Assembly: GCF_041260155.1 (NCBI RefSeq)
Contig: NC_091944.1
Location: 18,697,772-18,761,771 of the forward strand
DNA length: 64,000 nucleotides
Origin: Ptychodera flava
Lineage: Eukaryota > Hemichordata > Enteropneusta > Ptychoderidae
Direction: 5' to 3'
Within the stretch, counting starts at the first letter, position 1. Every line of letters starts with the position of its first letter. Position numbers and translations under genes: made by a program. Below, piece after piece: positions 44,520 through 62,956 of this stretch. The notes under the pieces are model-generated. The model made no database searches. It was given only the letters and a program-made list of their open reading frames with translations, and was not told where the DNA came from.

Positions 44520-44689
44520 GGCTGTTGGATCAATCGCAAACCACCTGCGTGATTTTGATGCGTGAGAGTTCCCAGCTAACCGCGTTTAAACGTTGAATCT
44601 AAAACGAAAATGAATTTGCGTATGAGATATTTTAAGAAGGCAGAATGCGCCTCGGAGACAGTTATTTAGACTCACAAACTTCTCCGGTT

Positions 44690-44974
44690 TTCGTTCGGTT
44701 TACCACTTTTGAGGGCTCATTTACGGAGTAAATAAAGTTTCCACAGGCTTAGTTTTGTGACAATCGAGAATTCTATATTCAGCATATAAGCTTTGGAGAC
44801 AACACAGGGATGGCGACCAAATATCCGTCGCTTAATATTTGGTAATTTGTTTCTCTAGTACCAAAATTTGTACGTTGACCCTATGGGTGACGCTAGATTT
44901 TTATTCTTGACTTTGAAAGAGAATGGTTGAAAGTTTGTTTGAGGAAAGTTTGAGCCGAACTGCCCTCTACCTTA
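44690..44974 (-). repeat. ~320-bp dispersed repeat, copy 6 of 6
   Basis: On the minus strand it starts CTAAGGTAGAGGGCAGTTCG and carries GTACTAGAGAAACAAATTAC, GCCATCCCTGTGTTGTCTCC and GAGCCCTCAAAAGTGGTAAA. It lies just upstream of TREX gene B exon 1. Confidence 0.7.
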
Positions 44975-44989
44975 GAGTGATCCCCGAAG

Positions 44990-46862
44990 GCAGAGATCCA
45001 TAGGAATTAAACAGCTGGAATTATGTGCAGTACAGCATGTCTACAGCAAGTACTGAAAACCGCTCTTTTTGAATAAACGTTCCACAAACTGTGCCGTTTC
45101 AAAGAATGACTTCAAAGTGTTTTTATTCGCTTTCAAGTAACGTTAATGGGTCCATGAAATATCGTGACGAAATATGGCGCAGTCTAAATGTCCCCCCAAA
45201 ATGGATAAATCGATAAAAATAATATTTATGCAACAGATGACCTAGCCAATTCTGAAGAAATTTAGTTTGGCGTGTCGAACATTGCTGTCAATCGTACTCA
45301 GTAAATTTTATCAGGTATTTCTGATTTGTGATACAGTCTTTTTTTCTCTCTCATGAGGTTGTAGGAATATTGACCAAAGATTACAGGATAATACATTCTA
45401 AGTCCTGAAGGTCTGTGAGCCTTACATTGACGCACATCTGACAAAACCCATCTCGGTGTAACCATGTACATTGAGATATAACCGTTGACCTTAAGACCAA
45501 TTTTGTTCGGTGGCAACAAAGATCTTTGTGTAACTGTACTTACCGAATAAGCGGACGATTATTTAAGAGTCGCGTCTATCGGGCTCGGACCATCGAACGA
45601 CTAAAACGAAAATAATGAAAATCTTTAATATTTAGGTATTTCAAGACTACAGTAATTCACTATGAATAAGTATTCGCAGGATTATCGTTCGTAGAAACGG
45701 GCCTTTCCGAACACGTAAGTTTAGCTATGTCTGTATCTGTTATACAGAAAACAAAGCGAAAATGATAGAGATACCAATCAAGCGCTTTGTTCTTTGTCAC
45801 ACTGTTGTGTTCATAGGTTGACGATTAGATGTCTTCAGGGTACGCATGCGTCAAGGCCAAGCAAGTTTCTTTAGAAATACACCTGTGACTGCGTGGGTCT
45901 GCAAGTCGTCATTTCAGCTAAAGCCTGATAACTTGCGCCATGTTTCGTCTGCACGACATTCAGTGATCTCAATGTCGACGGTGTGATCTCATACGCCCTA
46001 CCCCGCCCCACCCTAACCCACTTCCATAGCATATGAAAGAAAGAGAGAAAAAAAATCCATACACACGTATATTGTACATGTAGTACAAACTGATGCTGCA
46101 GTCGCAATCCCCAATGCCTCGTTCTCACAATCGTTCTTCTTGACAAAAATCATTTACATCATGTAACTCCGTGTTTTGTTTTGTTTTGCTTTGCAAGTTT
46201 AATCAATAAAGTTCTTTTCAATGGATTTCATAAAAAACAACTTGGGCTTTTAAGTTGAAGATTTTACTGAAATATATACATTTACAAGCGGCTTGTGAAC
46301 TAGTCTACGTCAGTTGTTATTTACTGCAATACAGATGATTTCGTAGACCTTTTTGTAGTCACCACAAGATATCGTTGTAGATAATTACTCAAGATGTGAC
46401 ATTTTTTTCTTAGATTTCATAAAGTGTCCATTATGAAAAAGCTGAATTATTCATGATTATAAGGAAAGAGATTTATGGCTACACAGCTTGGATTAACGTA
46501 TTCGCTAATGATCGGCTTCTAGGAAATGGAAAGTGCATACTCAAATCTGTTTCAGCCCCACGTGACATCAGTACAGCCTGTTGTTGTCTATGAAAGTTTA
46601 TTGATTACATTGCTCAAGCGTGAAAAAAGTGGTTATGAGTACAGCACTGGAGTTTATTCGGCAGAAGGCCAGAACCGAAAAGCTCGAAAATAAAATAATT
46701 TATCAAAGTTAACCAACATATCGGGCAATTGAACAGTTACCACCGAAGAGTTCAAATTTTCATTCATCTGCTTAAAGTGTCAATCAATTTTATCTGTGTC
46801 TCATTTCTTGAGTGCGATGCATGATAAATTGGGCTTGCATGACGCCTAATATGATCTGAATG
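44990..46862. other. Spacer between TREX genes B and C
   Basis: No gene is recognised. It contains the promoter side of gene B and the 3' side of gene C. The minus-strand frames 45298-45519 and 45871-46146 are short and featureless. Confidence 0.4.
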
Positions 46863-48123
46863 TCAAAATTGTTTTTTCTTTCTCTGCACCCAATCGAGAA
46901 ACTTCTGCGAGAAAGTTGGCAAGGTCAGCAATCTTAGAAGGCCCACGGCGTCGCTCTCGGCGTCATGGTTTGGTTCGAAGTGCAGATATCGTTGGCAAAG
47001 ACCTTGGAGGGTCTTCCCTTGTTGTCTTGGCAGGTTGTCCTGAAAGAACATCAAACTGTCTGCTGTGTAGAGCCTATCCCAGGTGCCGCTAACTTTCTCC
47101 AGCTCATTTCGTAACAGCGGGAAGTCCATCCGATCTCCGGCGTGAGAGACCAGGCACACGGGAGCCTCCTGTCGACGTAGGAAATACCGCAACGCCCCGT
47201 CGACATCCGAATTCATTGGCTTCTTGGCGTGATCCGTCAGCATCGATTTGGTCAGCCCACTCATTCTTTCCGCGTTTGACGACAGGTCCTTGTCTGGTCT
47301 CAGACACAGCGTCAGCTTGTCCCTGATGCGAGGAACGTCTCCATTGTTGGTGTTTCCCAGTATTGCTCTGCGCGAGACAGCAACCATGGCCAGCTCAGTG
47401 ATATCAGGCCAGTTGCCGGCAGAATCTGGCAAGCCGGTCGCTTCAAAGTCGATAAATACGAACGTTTGAATTGATGAAACTGCTCCCGTGCGCTCAAGTT
47501 GGAGTGATGGCAATGATAACTCGGCCATCCTCGGTACCTTCCGAGTTTCTTCGGTCTCGCTTTCCTGTGAATGTGAAAGAAACACAAGTCTGGACGGGAG
47601 AAAACTTACATAATCTTGCATTTCGAAAACTGGCAAGTAGTTCGAGTAAATCATGAAGTTTTTCTCTCGGCTGCCTGTGTTGACTTAAGTGTTCTATGTC
47701 GCAAAGTGTTTAATGATTTGGGGTATAAAAATTAAAAGTATGGAGTAAGCGATCAACCACAAATTATGGTGGAACAAATAGAATATGATCAAACTTAATA
47801 TAAATTAATTTATAACCAAAATGATTCGTGCTTTCACTTTTCTACCATTACTGTCAGATTTGTGAAATATTTTAGAAGTTTCTACGCACAACGTGTAACT
47901 CGACTGAAGAGAAAACTTGCAGTAGCATGGACTAGTTCTTGGAATTGTTTTGTTGGTCAGAGACTCTGCCCGTAAAATGTTAATGAAGAGAAAGTGAAGT
48001 TGGCTGTGATTGGCTGGACGCGAAGTGAAGTGAAAAGCGGAGTGGCGAGTGATGTAAACCGAACTCCGTGCAGAGCTTGGTAATACATACGTTATCAGAA
48101 CCGTCTTTGCGTTTCAGGGACAT
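46863..48123 (-). CDS. TREX-type 3'-5' exonuclease, gene C (2 exons, 244 aa)
   Basis: Exon 1 is 48091-48123 (MSLKRKDGSDN, donor GTATGT). Exon 2 is 46863-47564 (acceptor TTCACAG, first residues ESETEETRK), phase 0. Exon 2 is 702 bases, the same as in gene B. The DEDDh set is D50 and E52 (FIDFEATGLP), D158 (HAGDRMDF), H211 and D216. Exo III reads HDAESD, with Ser in place of the usual Gly between Glu and Asp. The C-terminus is basic (RKKKQF). The visible 71 residues of gene D match it at about 58 positions, so C and D are the closest pair. The intron is about 530 bases. The role is inferred from the family: DNA 3'-end degradation. Confidence 0.92.
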
Positions 48124-50640
48124 CGTTGTAGAACAGCCAACGGACGGATGCTGGCGATAAATATCTTCTCAAGAGACTTGATCTGAAATGTGCACAAATC
48201 AAAATTGATTTCACTTACATGTACGGTTATGGCACCTTGAAGGGAATATCATGACACGCATGCGTTGCATGTACTTGGCAAAAAAAAATTACCATTGAAA
48301 CTCGTGAAATGGCCACCAACTACCCGAAACCTGAAAATTCGCCATTGTATAACAGATGTGTGATACCAAGGCACTTTAAATATAATAATTAATAATCTTT
48401 ACGGCCCTGGTACGGGTTTTGCGGACCAAAGGTTGTACGGTGGACGGCCCTGCGTGCGAGGGCTGGTACGCCATACAACCGAGGTCACCAACTTCAAGCG
48501 TAATGGCTGTTTCTCTACCCTTTGATTTGATTTATTAAGCAAATGGACAATGTGAACAAACAATGAACAAAGCACAATTAATTTATGCGTTGATAAGAGT
48601 TGATATTTATATCAATGTCACCTACTGCATCGTAGTATGAAAAGCGAACAGTTATAATTTAAAAACCGCCGCGATAAAATCTATAGCCCTGTAGGATCTA
48701 TTGGCAAAATTTTCACTATATGTTTTTTCCCCTTAATTATGATTTTTGATTCAATTTATACAATGTCACATGGCAAACTATTCCAAAATTTGAAGTCGAA
48801 CACAAGAAAGGCACAAGCGGATAATGAGACATGCGCAGTGGTTTAGTAGTGAAAGAGAAGGTCGAGGATTCCAATTTGATTCCAAAGAAACTAAAGTGAA
48901 AATAAAATACAGAAAAAACTCGAAGTCGACAACCTCACATGATAGGTCGATAAATGAAATAAGACTGTAATTGATCCATTTCCTACATGTAACACTTGCG
49001 TTTTGACGTCAGTACAGTATGGAAACTTAAAAAAATTATTTCCTATCGACTAGTTCCATATTGTAAGTAAACAGAATGCCGCATTTTCAAGTATAATGTC
49101 ATGGGATTTTTTCTTTAGAAGTCAATCATTTTTAACAAAGTTAACGTTCGACATGCTGGTTAACGATTACCACCGTAATCAAATCAACACCAGCTAGCAA
49201 TAAATACAACAATCGTTAAACAATGTATCCAAAAAAATTGGAACAAAATGATATTTGCATATTTACCCAACTCACCGGTTAACCAGATTTCTCGCTTATG
49301 TGACAACCTGCCCAGTTTTTTTTTTATATGGGAACTGTACACAATGAAGTTACCACGTATTCTCTGCGCATGAGTCGAAAGCGGTATTTCCACAGAATCT
49401 GAAGTGAAAACACAAAAATGTCATTCATTACAACTGCTCCATTGTAACTAAAAGTAACTATTTACCTTCTATTTATATTATAATCACCATGATTATTGAA
49501 CCATGCATGCGTAAAAAGTAGATTTTTGAAAACAAAATATTTAACGGAAATGACAGTGTATTTTTTCGATTCTCGCCGGAATCAAACTTCCTCGTCCATA
49601 ACCACATTCAACCAAATCGGTACTTTATCAAAGGCAGTGCGCGTTCTCTGAACGCTTACATTGAAGGTTCTTTAGTTTATTTCGATTCAAACCAATGAAA
49701 ATAATATTGATGCTTTCAAGACAAGGTATTATTATTATTACTATTTTTATTACGGATCAGGATGAAATGAATAATCTCAGTTACCATGGTTATGCGTCTT
49801 GATTTTTATCAGATCATATAAGTTCACATTCCTGTGAAACTGCTAAGACTACTGTGTAAGCCGACAGGAACAAAAAATTGTCAACAAGCCAATGTTGTTA
49901 GTCATTCTTACGAAATATACTTGGCCGGGGCGGCCCTGGGTGACACGGAACAATGCATACCTGCCGGTGTAGTGGAACCGAGGGTCAGCCTGGTCACGTG
50001 ACCATGACCTACTCTCGTTCCAGCGAAATCAAAGTGAAAGAAGCGAAAAGCCACAATAGGACCGTGGCATTGTTGTTCATGCGCTCTCATCGACGATTTC
50101 CAGGTATTTATTGAGTGCCACACACGAATGCAATGTTTGACGCACAATTACAGCGTAACGAATGAATGTATCGAGAAGCAATGTGCGCATTCCTGTAGTT
50201 ACAAGCTTACTTCTTCCGTGGACTCGCTATAGACTAACTACATGACTATGCATCCTGTCAAGGATAGTTGAATTGTACAGTGAAGACCAACCCTGTATTC
50301 TTGGTTTTTTCAAAATATTGCAGTTTCCCGTCCTTGAGTCGATAGAAAATAAATAGGAGGTTACAGGGCATTCCGTGTCTGTTTGATTCTTTATACTCAC
50401 TTTGGTGCGGTAAATATAGCGGGGTCCAACAGTTGTCCAGGTACACAGGTCCCTTCGACATTGGTCGAATATTTCGGAATTTTATACATAATTTAAAAAT
50501 ATATTTGTGGTCAAGCATGCTCAGAACAGGCGATTTGACCAATAGAAAAGAAAACAGTTAAAATGTATTGTGAATTTTTAAGGTGGATTTGAGCTCATTC
50601 GTATACGTTTAAGCCATAAATGTTCGGAGCGATTGTCTCA
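48124..50640. other. Upstream region of TREX gene C, no recognised gene
   Basis: The stretch should hold the gene C promoter. A GC-richer island lies at about 48410-48490, with repeated GGCCCTGCGTGCGAGGG-like words. No open frame with a family signature is visible. The minus-strand frame 49908-50147 is unremarkable. Confidence 0.4.
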
Positions 50641-50652
50641 GGCATTCGTGTT

Positions 50653-50926
50653 GTATGGTGTCAAATCCATGCCAAAATTACTACTTTCTATTTTACTGTT
50701 CTGAATTCAATTTTACAACTCAAGATCCTTTTCTGAATTCAATTTTAAAACTCAACATTTCTCTCGACTTTCTGTACTACTATTGTATATAGAACGTTGA
50801 GTTGTAAAATTGAATCCAGAATAGAATGTTGAGTAATAAAATTGAAAATCGAATGTTGAGTTGTAAAATTGAATTCAGAACAGTAAAACAGAAAGTAGTA
50901 ATTTTGGCATGGATTGGACGCCATAC
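50653..50926. mobile_element. ~275-bp foldback element with internal repeats
   Basis: The outer arms (GTATGGTGTCAAATCCATGC and its inverted near-copy at the right end) pair over about 70 bases, through TACTACTTTCTATTTTACTG. The interior is built from several copies of TTGAGTTGTAAAATTGAATT in alternating orientation. It looks like a MITE that grew by internal duplication. A target duplication is not clear. Confidence 0.6.
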
Positions 50927-53900
50927 CTGTTGTAATGCTAAGTCCTACAGATAGCCTGACATTTATCATGCTCTGATAATGTACTCAAGGATTTTGTTCC
51001 TATGTATTATCGGTGCCCAAGATTGAAAACCTTCCGGCATTGAGATGGAAGGGACAAAGTCACACAGACACAATTTTGTCATTTCTGTATATATTTTATT
51101 GTCATGCTGAAAGAGTCACAGTGGTCAGGAAAACATATCCTTGCAAACCAGAGTTGCAGATCCCAGCACGTTGCATGAAACTGTACGGGTAAAACAGGTA
51201 TGTAAATTCAAAACCGCAATCGTCAAACTCATTGTGGGTTTTGACACGAGACTTGTTCTGTTTGCGTTGTCAATGAACTCCTTCGACTACAAATGTGTGA
51301 AAACCGTTCTCTGACAGCGACGTTTGTCATTTAGGCCGCGTTCAAAAAAAATGGTGGGGGGGGGCCTGGAGGAATCGCGATTGAAATCTTATTTTTTTTT
51401 CAGACCCCCCTCAATACCCTCAAAAATTTTCAAGTCCCCCCCAAATTACCATATAGCCGCATATTTATTAGGAATGCACGCAGAGTAAAAAAAAACATGT
51501 AATGTGTCGTTCTGCACGCAAATGTTCAACACTACCTCTTATCAGCAGGTTGTAGAGCCATATACCTAGGGCAAGTTCTTAAATTGATTCATTTTTAAAT
51601 GCATCAGTGAACTTTTCGGATTTCTCAGTCTAAGCCGATTTGAGTTTATCCAACTCTGGCCAGTTCAATGGCACCAGCTGAAAAGCACACAAAATGACAA
51701 TCATGAGAGAGTATGAAAATTGTGTATTCCTAGCTACGTTTAACCAAATTGTGAAAAAATGAGCACAGTGACCTACCGAATTTTTTTTTTCAAAAGTACA
51801 AGACAAATACAACTTTAATAGATGCCACTTATAAAATTTTTTACAAAATTGACAATACTGGAAGGTTAAAATATTCCAGGAAATTAATGTTTTAATCTCA
51901 GAAATTTTGGGTGTAATAATGGCAAATTTGATAACAAATAAAACATTCCATTTAATCACACATTTTTCCATTTAAATTACAGTCTTTACTGTTCAAAGTT
52001 TTACTTTTGTGTTATTGGTACAATGAGATGTGAAAATTTCATTCACTGCATGAACTTGAAATGAATGGTTTTATATATTGATTTAAAGTGATTTTAGAAA
52101 AACTGGCTTTTCATCGTACTTTGTATAAGATCAAGTATGGTGACCCCATCTTTTTTTTCTAATATTTGATTGTTCTCATATGCCAGAATTCAAAAATTCA
52201 TGGTAACTGTTAGTCCCCTAGTCTTCCATGTGTTGCTCTCTAGCTGGATCTTGTGTACAAGTATAAGATGTATGTTTCACTGTCAATTGAGTGTCCTATG
52301 ACCGAAACTCTTCTTAAACTACATCAGAGTCAGAGCTACATGTATCACTGTCACTGCCAGTATGTAGTAGCAGGGCAGTAGTTGTATTAACTTTTCATTT
52401 TGACAATATTTTTGTTCAGTTTATACAATTGTGTTCTTGTTCTACTCCCTACAGAATGTTGTGCTATCCAGTATTCATCATGCCAACACAGCCTACGTGT
52501 ACCGTGCATTTGCATCATTCAATTATCACCAATATTTAGACAAACGGGCTTTGTTGACAAACTGAATATTGTGTTTTTCAGCAGTATGCTGTAGAAAGAC
52601 ACCAAGAAACTACGATACATTGCATAGAAATATTGAACAAATTATCAACAGTTGTAGCTCCTACCCCATTACAAGGCCAACTTGTTCTATGAAAATTTAA
52701 TGGCATTCATACATTTTTAGACTTTTTCGAGATTAATAGAATTCATACATTTTTAGACTTTTTCGAGATTAAAGACATAAAATATGACAAAACAGTTCTA
52801 GATTTTGTTTAATTATTACTAACATTAGAACCATTGGACGACATCAAAATGTTGGGATTCAAAATATTTTCAGGTCCCCCCCCCCCTATAGGCAGAGCAA
52901 AACTTTCAAGTCCCCCCCCCCTCGACTACCCCAAAAATTTTCGAATCCAGATATTTGCATTGTCGGTCGTCAGAGATTTGTAACAGGCTCTGCAGGCTAC
53001 GATATAAATAATATAGCGACGAGATATCAACTTTTTTAATACTTCATTTGTTAAAAATTACAGAAAAAAGTAAATGCGATCATCCTCAATCATATAAAAT
53101 CCTGATGTAAATTTTACCTCAATCTTCTTAATCGCTCGTTTTTAGAACAAAACAAATCGTTATGGCAACGTCCAGAATCGATGTACTTCACATTGTTACT
53201 CGTGATCCATAAACCTTCTATTTCAACATGGCGTTTCAAACCGGAAGTGTTCCTGTTGAAAGCGAATGGGTGACGTCACACTGACGTCAGATCTAGAGTA
53301 CATGCGAATGGTTCTGTATTGACCGCAGAGAACGACACCGTGGCACACGACGTGTGCGCAGCTATGTGACCCTCAAGATGATTTTAAATAGGGTCAAAGT
53401 TCGGGGTCACAAATGTTGGTGACAATAAGCAAGGAGCTGATGAAGTGAAGCAAGCGTACTACACTCGATGACAACCTGAAAAGGCAACCCTACACTTTAG
53501 ACTGCTTTCGTCTTGTCATAGATCAAGTTTTCCTTCTTTGTCAAAAGTTCAATAGTTCCGATCACAACTTATCCTTTATATTAAAACCCTCCATGTGAGT
53601 ATTTGTCTACATTGAATCATAAATTGAGTAAAGTACCCCACACAATAATTACGGACAACTGAAGATGAGTTCATTCTTTTGTAAATATAAAAACGTATTG
53701 ATATCGATACGATAAATATTCAATTTTAAAGCAAGAAGTTGTACAACTGACCAACGATGAAATACTGTACAAAAAATTAAATGATTCTGGATATCAGGAG
53801 AAAAATCAAATTTTTAAACAGTCGCTCATCTACATTGGGTTTTCATTTAGTCATTTATCGTTATGGTTCCATTCAGAAAGACACTAAATGTAAAATAATG

Positions 53901-54260
53901 TTTTTACTGTATATTTACATTAATCAGTGGCCGATGTACCCCCAGTATTTTTCCCCTTTATCTCTTTAAATCTTGACCCTTGTGACAGGCAAAAAGTCAA
54001 TGAGCATAACCCATCAAAATAAATGAGTGGATGTTTTCAGTATAATTGATTTGAATATATGTGAAAAACAGACTACTGTAAATGATAACAATGCTAATAT
54101 GAATTTAAATTACAAAAACTATTGGTATCCTCTTGTAGAAATTCCACTGACATTGAATATTTAAGTATGGATAATTTTTGTCTCTAATTATTCTCAACAT
54201 AACTAAACTGTATTTTACTTCTAAAATACTGTCTTGTGTACATTCAAGGGTGGAATTCGT
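50927..54260. other. Gene-poor spacer with G- and C-run repeats
   Basis: No gene is recognised. G- and C-homopolymer repeats occur near 51350-51440 and 52875-52920; both carry a TTTTCAAGTCCCCCC motif in the same orientation, so they may mark the ends of a decayed element. A short direct repeat, AATTCATACATTTTTAGACT, occurs twice at about 52690-52770. Confidence 0.35.
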
Positions 54261-56384
<2,124 letters not shown>

Positions 56385-56530
56385 TGTGGGAATTGGGCCG
56401 AGCGGTTTTGACTGTGATGTCTTCGCTATAGGTCACTGGTTGCCGTACGTTGTGAGTTCGAATCCGATCGAAAATCTACTGAATTGTCACGCGGTGAGAC
56501 TGTTGTGATTTATTCATCACAATTTACACG
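56385..56530 (+). mobile_element. tRNA-derived SINE, copy 1
   Basis: It has a polymerase III box A (TGGGCCGAGCGG, 56394-56405) and box B (GTTCGAATCC, 56456-56465), spaced as in a tRNA with a long variable arm (Ser/Leu type). A tRNA-unrelated tail follows, with CTGAATTGTCACG. It aligns with the inverted copy at 57470-57620 over head and tail start (TGATGTCTTCGCTA, TGTGAGTTCGAA, CTGAATT). The acceptor-stem pairing is poor, so it is not a working tRNA gene. Confidence 0.65.
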
Positions 56531-57469
56531 AAATACGTCAACACATCAGTACATTGTACATACCAGTACGGTCTTTGTGTCTTTAAAATTGAAATTGCAA
56601 TACCCAATGCAAGTTGCGTAAACATAAGTTCCGCTGAACGCATGGATACACTCATAAACACTCGACGAATTCACGAACCCGTACGTACAAGTTGTCAGTT
56701 ACTGATAGGTGTATAGCTTGTGTCTCAATAGGCATGACAAAATTTCCATCTAACACTCAGTGCGAATTATTTGAAATAAGTATCTATCGAATTTACTTTG
56801 AGCACTTTTTCATCTATTCAGCGTCTTCTAAAATATATGGATAAGCCGCTACTCGAGCGATGGCTCGAATCGGACGAATACCAAGTCTGCATCTGATAGC
56901 GTTCGTTTTGTTATTATGAAAAGAGACAGGTTGGTGTTGTCACGAAACGTGCCTTTTAATAGCGAATCACAGCAACCGTAGGCGAACGTATCCGCAATTT
57001 AACAAATCATAGAAAGCTAGGCATCGTATCACTGTTCCTGATTGGTGAGCTAACTACGCAGCCTTTGCTTCAAGTTGAGTCAGGGGTTGTACATGGTCTC
57101 GATGCTCGATGTAGTACAAATTATAGAGTTGAACTTAGTATTGTTAATTATCCGATATATTTTCTCCTCACAGAGCCATAAAGTTGACTTTCGTCCATTT
57201 TTGTGACCTTCAGCTCAATGTTTTGTTTTAGTTTTGTCTGAAAAGACTGTAAGACTGACATGACATGCTGTGTGCGAGAATTTTAAATGGTGTCAAAACG
57301 CCTTACTTAATTTTTTTGTCTTTCAGAGTGCACCTATATAATTCGTTTAAAAGCAATCAAATCATGATAATTACGAAATATCCCGAACAACAACAAGAGC
57401 AGGAGAAGATCCTTGACGTAAAAAAAGTCACGATGCGTCATTTGACAGGGACTTGAGGCACATTATGAC

Positions 57470-57620
57470 GTTAAACAGACCCACCTGACAAGGATCACTT
57501 GGTAAAATCGCAGGTAATTCAGCAATTTGCCGATCAGGTTCGAACTCATAACCTAGGCTAGCTATTCGCCTAGCGAAGACATCAGCGATTAACACTCCTC
57601 GGCCAAATCCCAATCTTTAC
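57470..57620 (-). mobile_element. tRNA-derived SINE, copy 2
   Basis: On the minus strand, GGGATTTGGCCGAGGAG (box A near 57594-57606) and GAGTTCGAACCTG (box B near 57536-57548) precede a tail beginning GCTGAATTACC. It shares head and tail sequence with the plus-strand copy 1.1 kb away. Confidence 0.65.
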
Positions 57621-58960
57621 AAATGGTGGTTTAATAACAAGCAGTTTAATGTAAGCGAGATATAGAAGACCATAATGTCGGGAAATGTGGACCAGCAGCC
57701 GTTATTGCCAAACAATTTTGAAAAATATTACATACCTGTGATTTTTACCTTGTACCGCAGTCCTAGGGATGGCGTTCGATTCTGAAGGACCAAAACTGCC
57801 GAGTAGGACAGAGCCCTTGTTGTTGGCAGAGAAGAGCAATGAGATGTGGGGTTAAAGTTCGCAAAACAGGGCAGAAATGACGCACTGTTGACGCAACGAT
57901 CATGTGATACTTCGTCGGTGGGGCCCCGACCACAGTACTTCCAGTTAATTTAAAGCGAAAATGAAATACGCTTGTCCAGTGTCTTAGGGCGCCCTCTATC
58001 GTATTTTCTCAAATATATCTAAGAGCACTGCTTCCATCCTTCGATGATTGACATCAGAAAATTTTTGGACTTGATCAGGGAGAATTGTCGATTTTGAATT
58101 GTTTAAATTTTCAACCCCTCGGCTACTGCAGCCAATGTAATCCAATATACCTCGCCCGTTATTATAGTATTGGTAAGGTTATCGATGGTTAGTATGTATT
58201 TAGAATCAGGAAGCACCGTCTCGTTGATTTGATCATAAACACATGCTACAAAAGAGACAATAGTTATATTATTTGATGATATTTCCATTATTTTTGCTTT
58301 AGAAGACACAACTTTCAATATCGCATTATGAACTACACAGTAATGGCCTTGGTAACGCCAAGCATTGTCTGGTTGTCGACTGAATCGTCATATGGAATAA
58401 AGCCAACAATATTGGACATTCCCGTACATATAGGTTGTATTCACAAACTGAATATAAGGAATTTCGACAAGATTTTTAGAGGAAATTATGAGAAACTGCT
58501 TTCATAGAGTCACAATAAAACATAATGCAAACGTTTATCAAAAGTTACAGCTGATGGAGATTTGATTAAAAATAGAGATTCAATTTCTTCTGTATACAAA
58601 ATACAGCAAATAAAAACACACCGTGTTGTGAAAACTGGTATTTGCTCTCAATTGTACTATATAATATCTTTTTGTACGACACAGCAAAACATGCTTTGAC
58701 TATGTGATGGCTTCAGGTTATGGAAGACCCCATGGTGCATGAAAGTCTAAGACATTCAACACCAACTTTCATTAAAATTTGAGCATCACTATTGAACAAG
58801 GACCGGGTGCGTGATACATCCACTTTAAGAGGGAATAGAAATAAAGACTGTATATACAATGTATCTGTGATACGTATAGCGTTTTCATTTTATTCATATG
58901 ATTTCCTGAAAAGAATTCAATTGCAGAAAATTCCAGTGTATGATTAATGAAGCCATGATC
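57621..58960. other. Spacer without recognised gene
   Basis: A GT donor-like site on the minus strand near 57735 ends an open stretch, but no frame is compatible in both phase and sequence with the zinc-finger exons. The minus-strand frame 58103-58318 shows no family features. Confidence 0.35.
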
Positions 58961-58963
58961 CCT

Positions 58964-58966
<3 letters not shown>

Positions 58967-59038
<72 letters not shown>

Positions 59039-59095
59039 GTGTGTGTATATATGTATATATATGTGTGTGTTATGTGTGTGTGTATATATATGTGA

Positions 59096-59132
<37 letters not shown>
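58967..59132. repeat. Compound (AT)n/(GT)n microsatellite
   Basis: About 30 AT dinucleotides, then GTAT and GT runs, then a second AT run. The 88-residue Tyr/Ile-rich frame across it is not a gene. Confidence 0.97.
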
Positions 59133-59138
<6 letters not shown>

Positions 59139-59986
59139 CAAAAAGAATAAATATCACCAATGTAACAGTACAATGGAAGTTATGTAATTTTGAAATAACA
59201 TCTTTGAAGTAAGGATCACAAATGAAAGAAAACCTGCAAATATAAAATTTCCTTTCTAGGTATCGTAGACATCACAAGTAAGTCAATGACAGCGTAAATT
59301 AAAAGGTGTCGGGACAAAAAAACTACACAGAGAGATAAAAATTTACAAGCAGCGTGTGTAGGATGAATACTGGTGGGGGACTCACGGTCCTGACGACAGT
59401 TCTGAACACAGAACATTTGAAAATTGAAGGACTAATCTAGTGCTATCCGAGAGATTGATGATTCCGGATGTCGTTTCTCTTACATCCTCATCAGTTTCCA
59501 TCACGTAAATGTTTAAGTCACAAAACGGTTATTTTTGGTGATTTACTCTTGACACAAACGAAAGACAAGATCACAGGATTATTATACTTGCAAATGATTA
59601 CAACAATCAGGTGGGAGAATTCGATAAATTCAACACGGTTGTTCAGCAAATACATTGTAATCAAGCAGGAAGCTAAAAGGATAGATATCTTCTGCAAGTT
59701 TAATTCCGGTACTGAGTATCATCTGGTACTATTGTCTCACAAAGAAAAATGTGACAAAGTGAAACGTAACATCGTAGTTCGTGATCTTCTTTCACTGTTT
59801 TATTGACAAAATTAACCGTAATCAGTGTCTTCTATCATGTATTAAACTGTCTTCAGTTCACGTTGAAAGATTTCTATCAATTATTTTACCAAATATATAA
59901 AGATTGATCCTTCACCAGAACTGAAAACCATGTTTAGATCCTTTGAAATTCTCCAACAGTTCTTGCTGTGAGGGAGGCCGACTAAT

Positions 59987-62950
<2,964 letters not shown>

Positions 62951-62952
62951 GG

Positions 62953-62956
<4 letters not shown>

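Noticed and set aside
51330-52950. A 1.6-kb inverted-repeat element bounded by G- and C-runs
   Set aside because: The shared TTTTCAAGTCCCCCC motif is in direct orientation and the ends do not pair beyond homopolymers, so element limits cannot be supported.
56385-56470. Functional Ser/Leu tRNA gene
   Set aside because: Boxes A and B are present, but the acceptor stem does not pair well and a second copy shares non-tRNA tail sequence, so a SINE is the better reading.
57725-57860. Possible coding exon on the minus strand ending at a GTATGT donor
   Set aside because: Two frames are open, but neither open frame reaches that donor in the phase 0 needed to join the zinc-finger exon, and no family words are seen.
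58894-59160. Tyr/Ile/Thr-rich 88-residue frame
   Set aside because: It is a translation of the (AT)n/(GT)n microsatellite. The Cys/Val-rich frame at 17265-17576 is rejected for the same reason.
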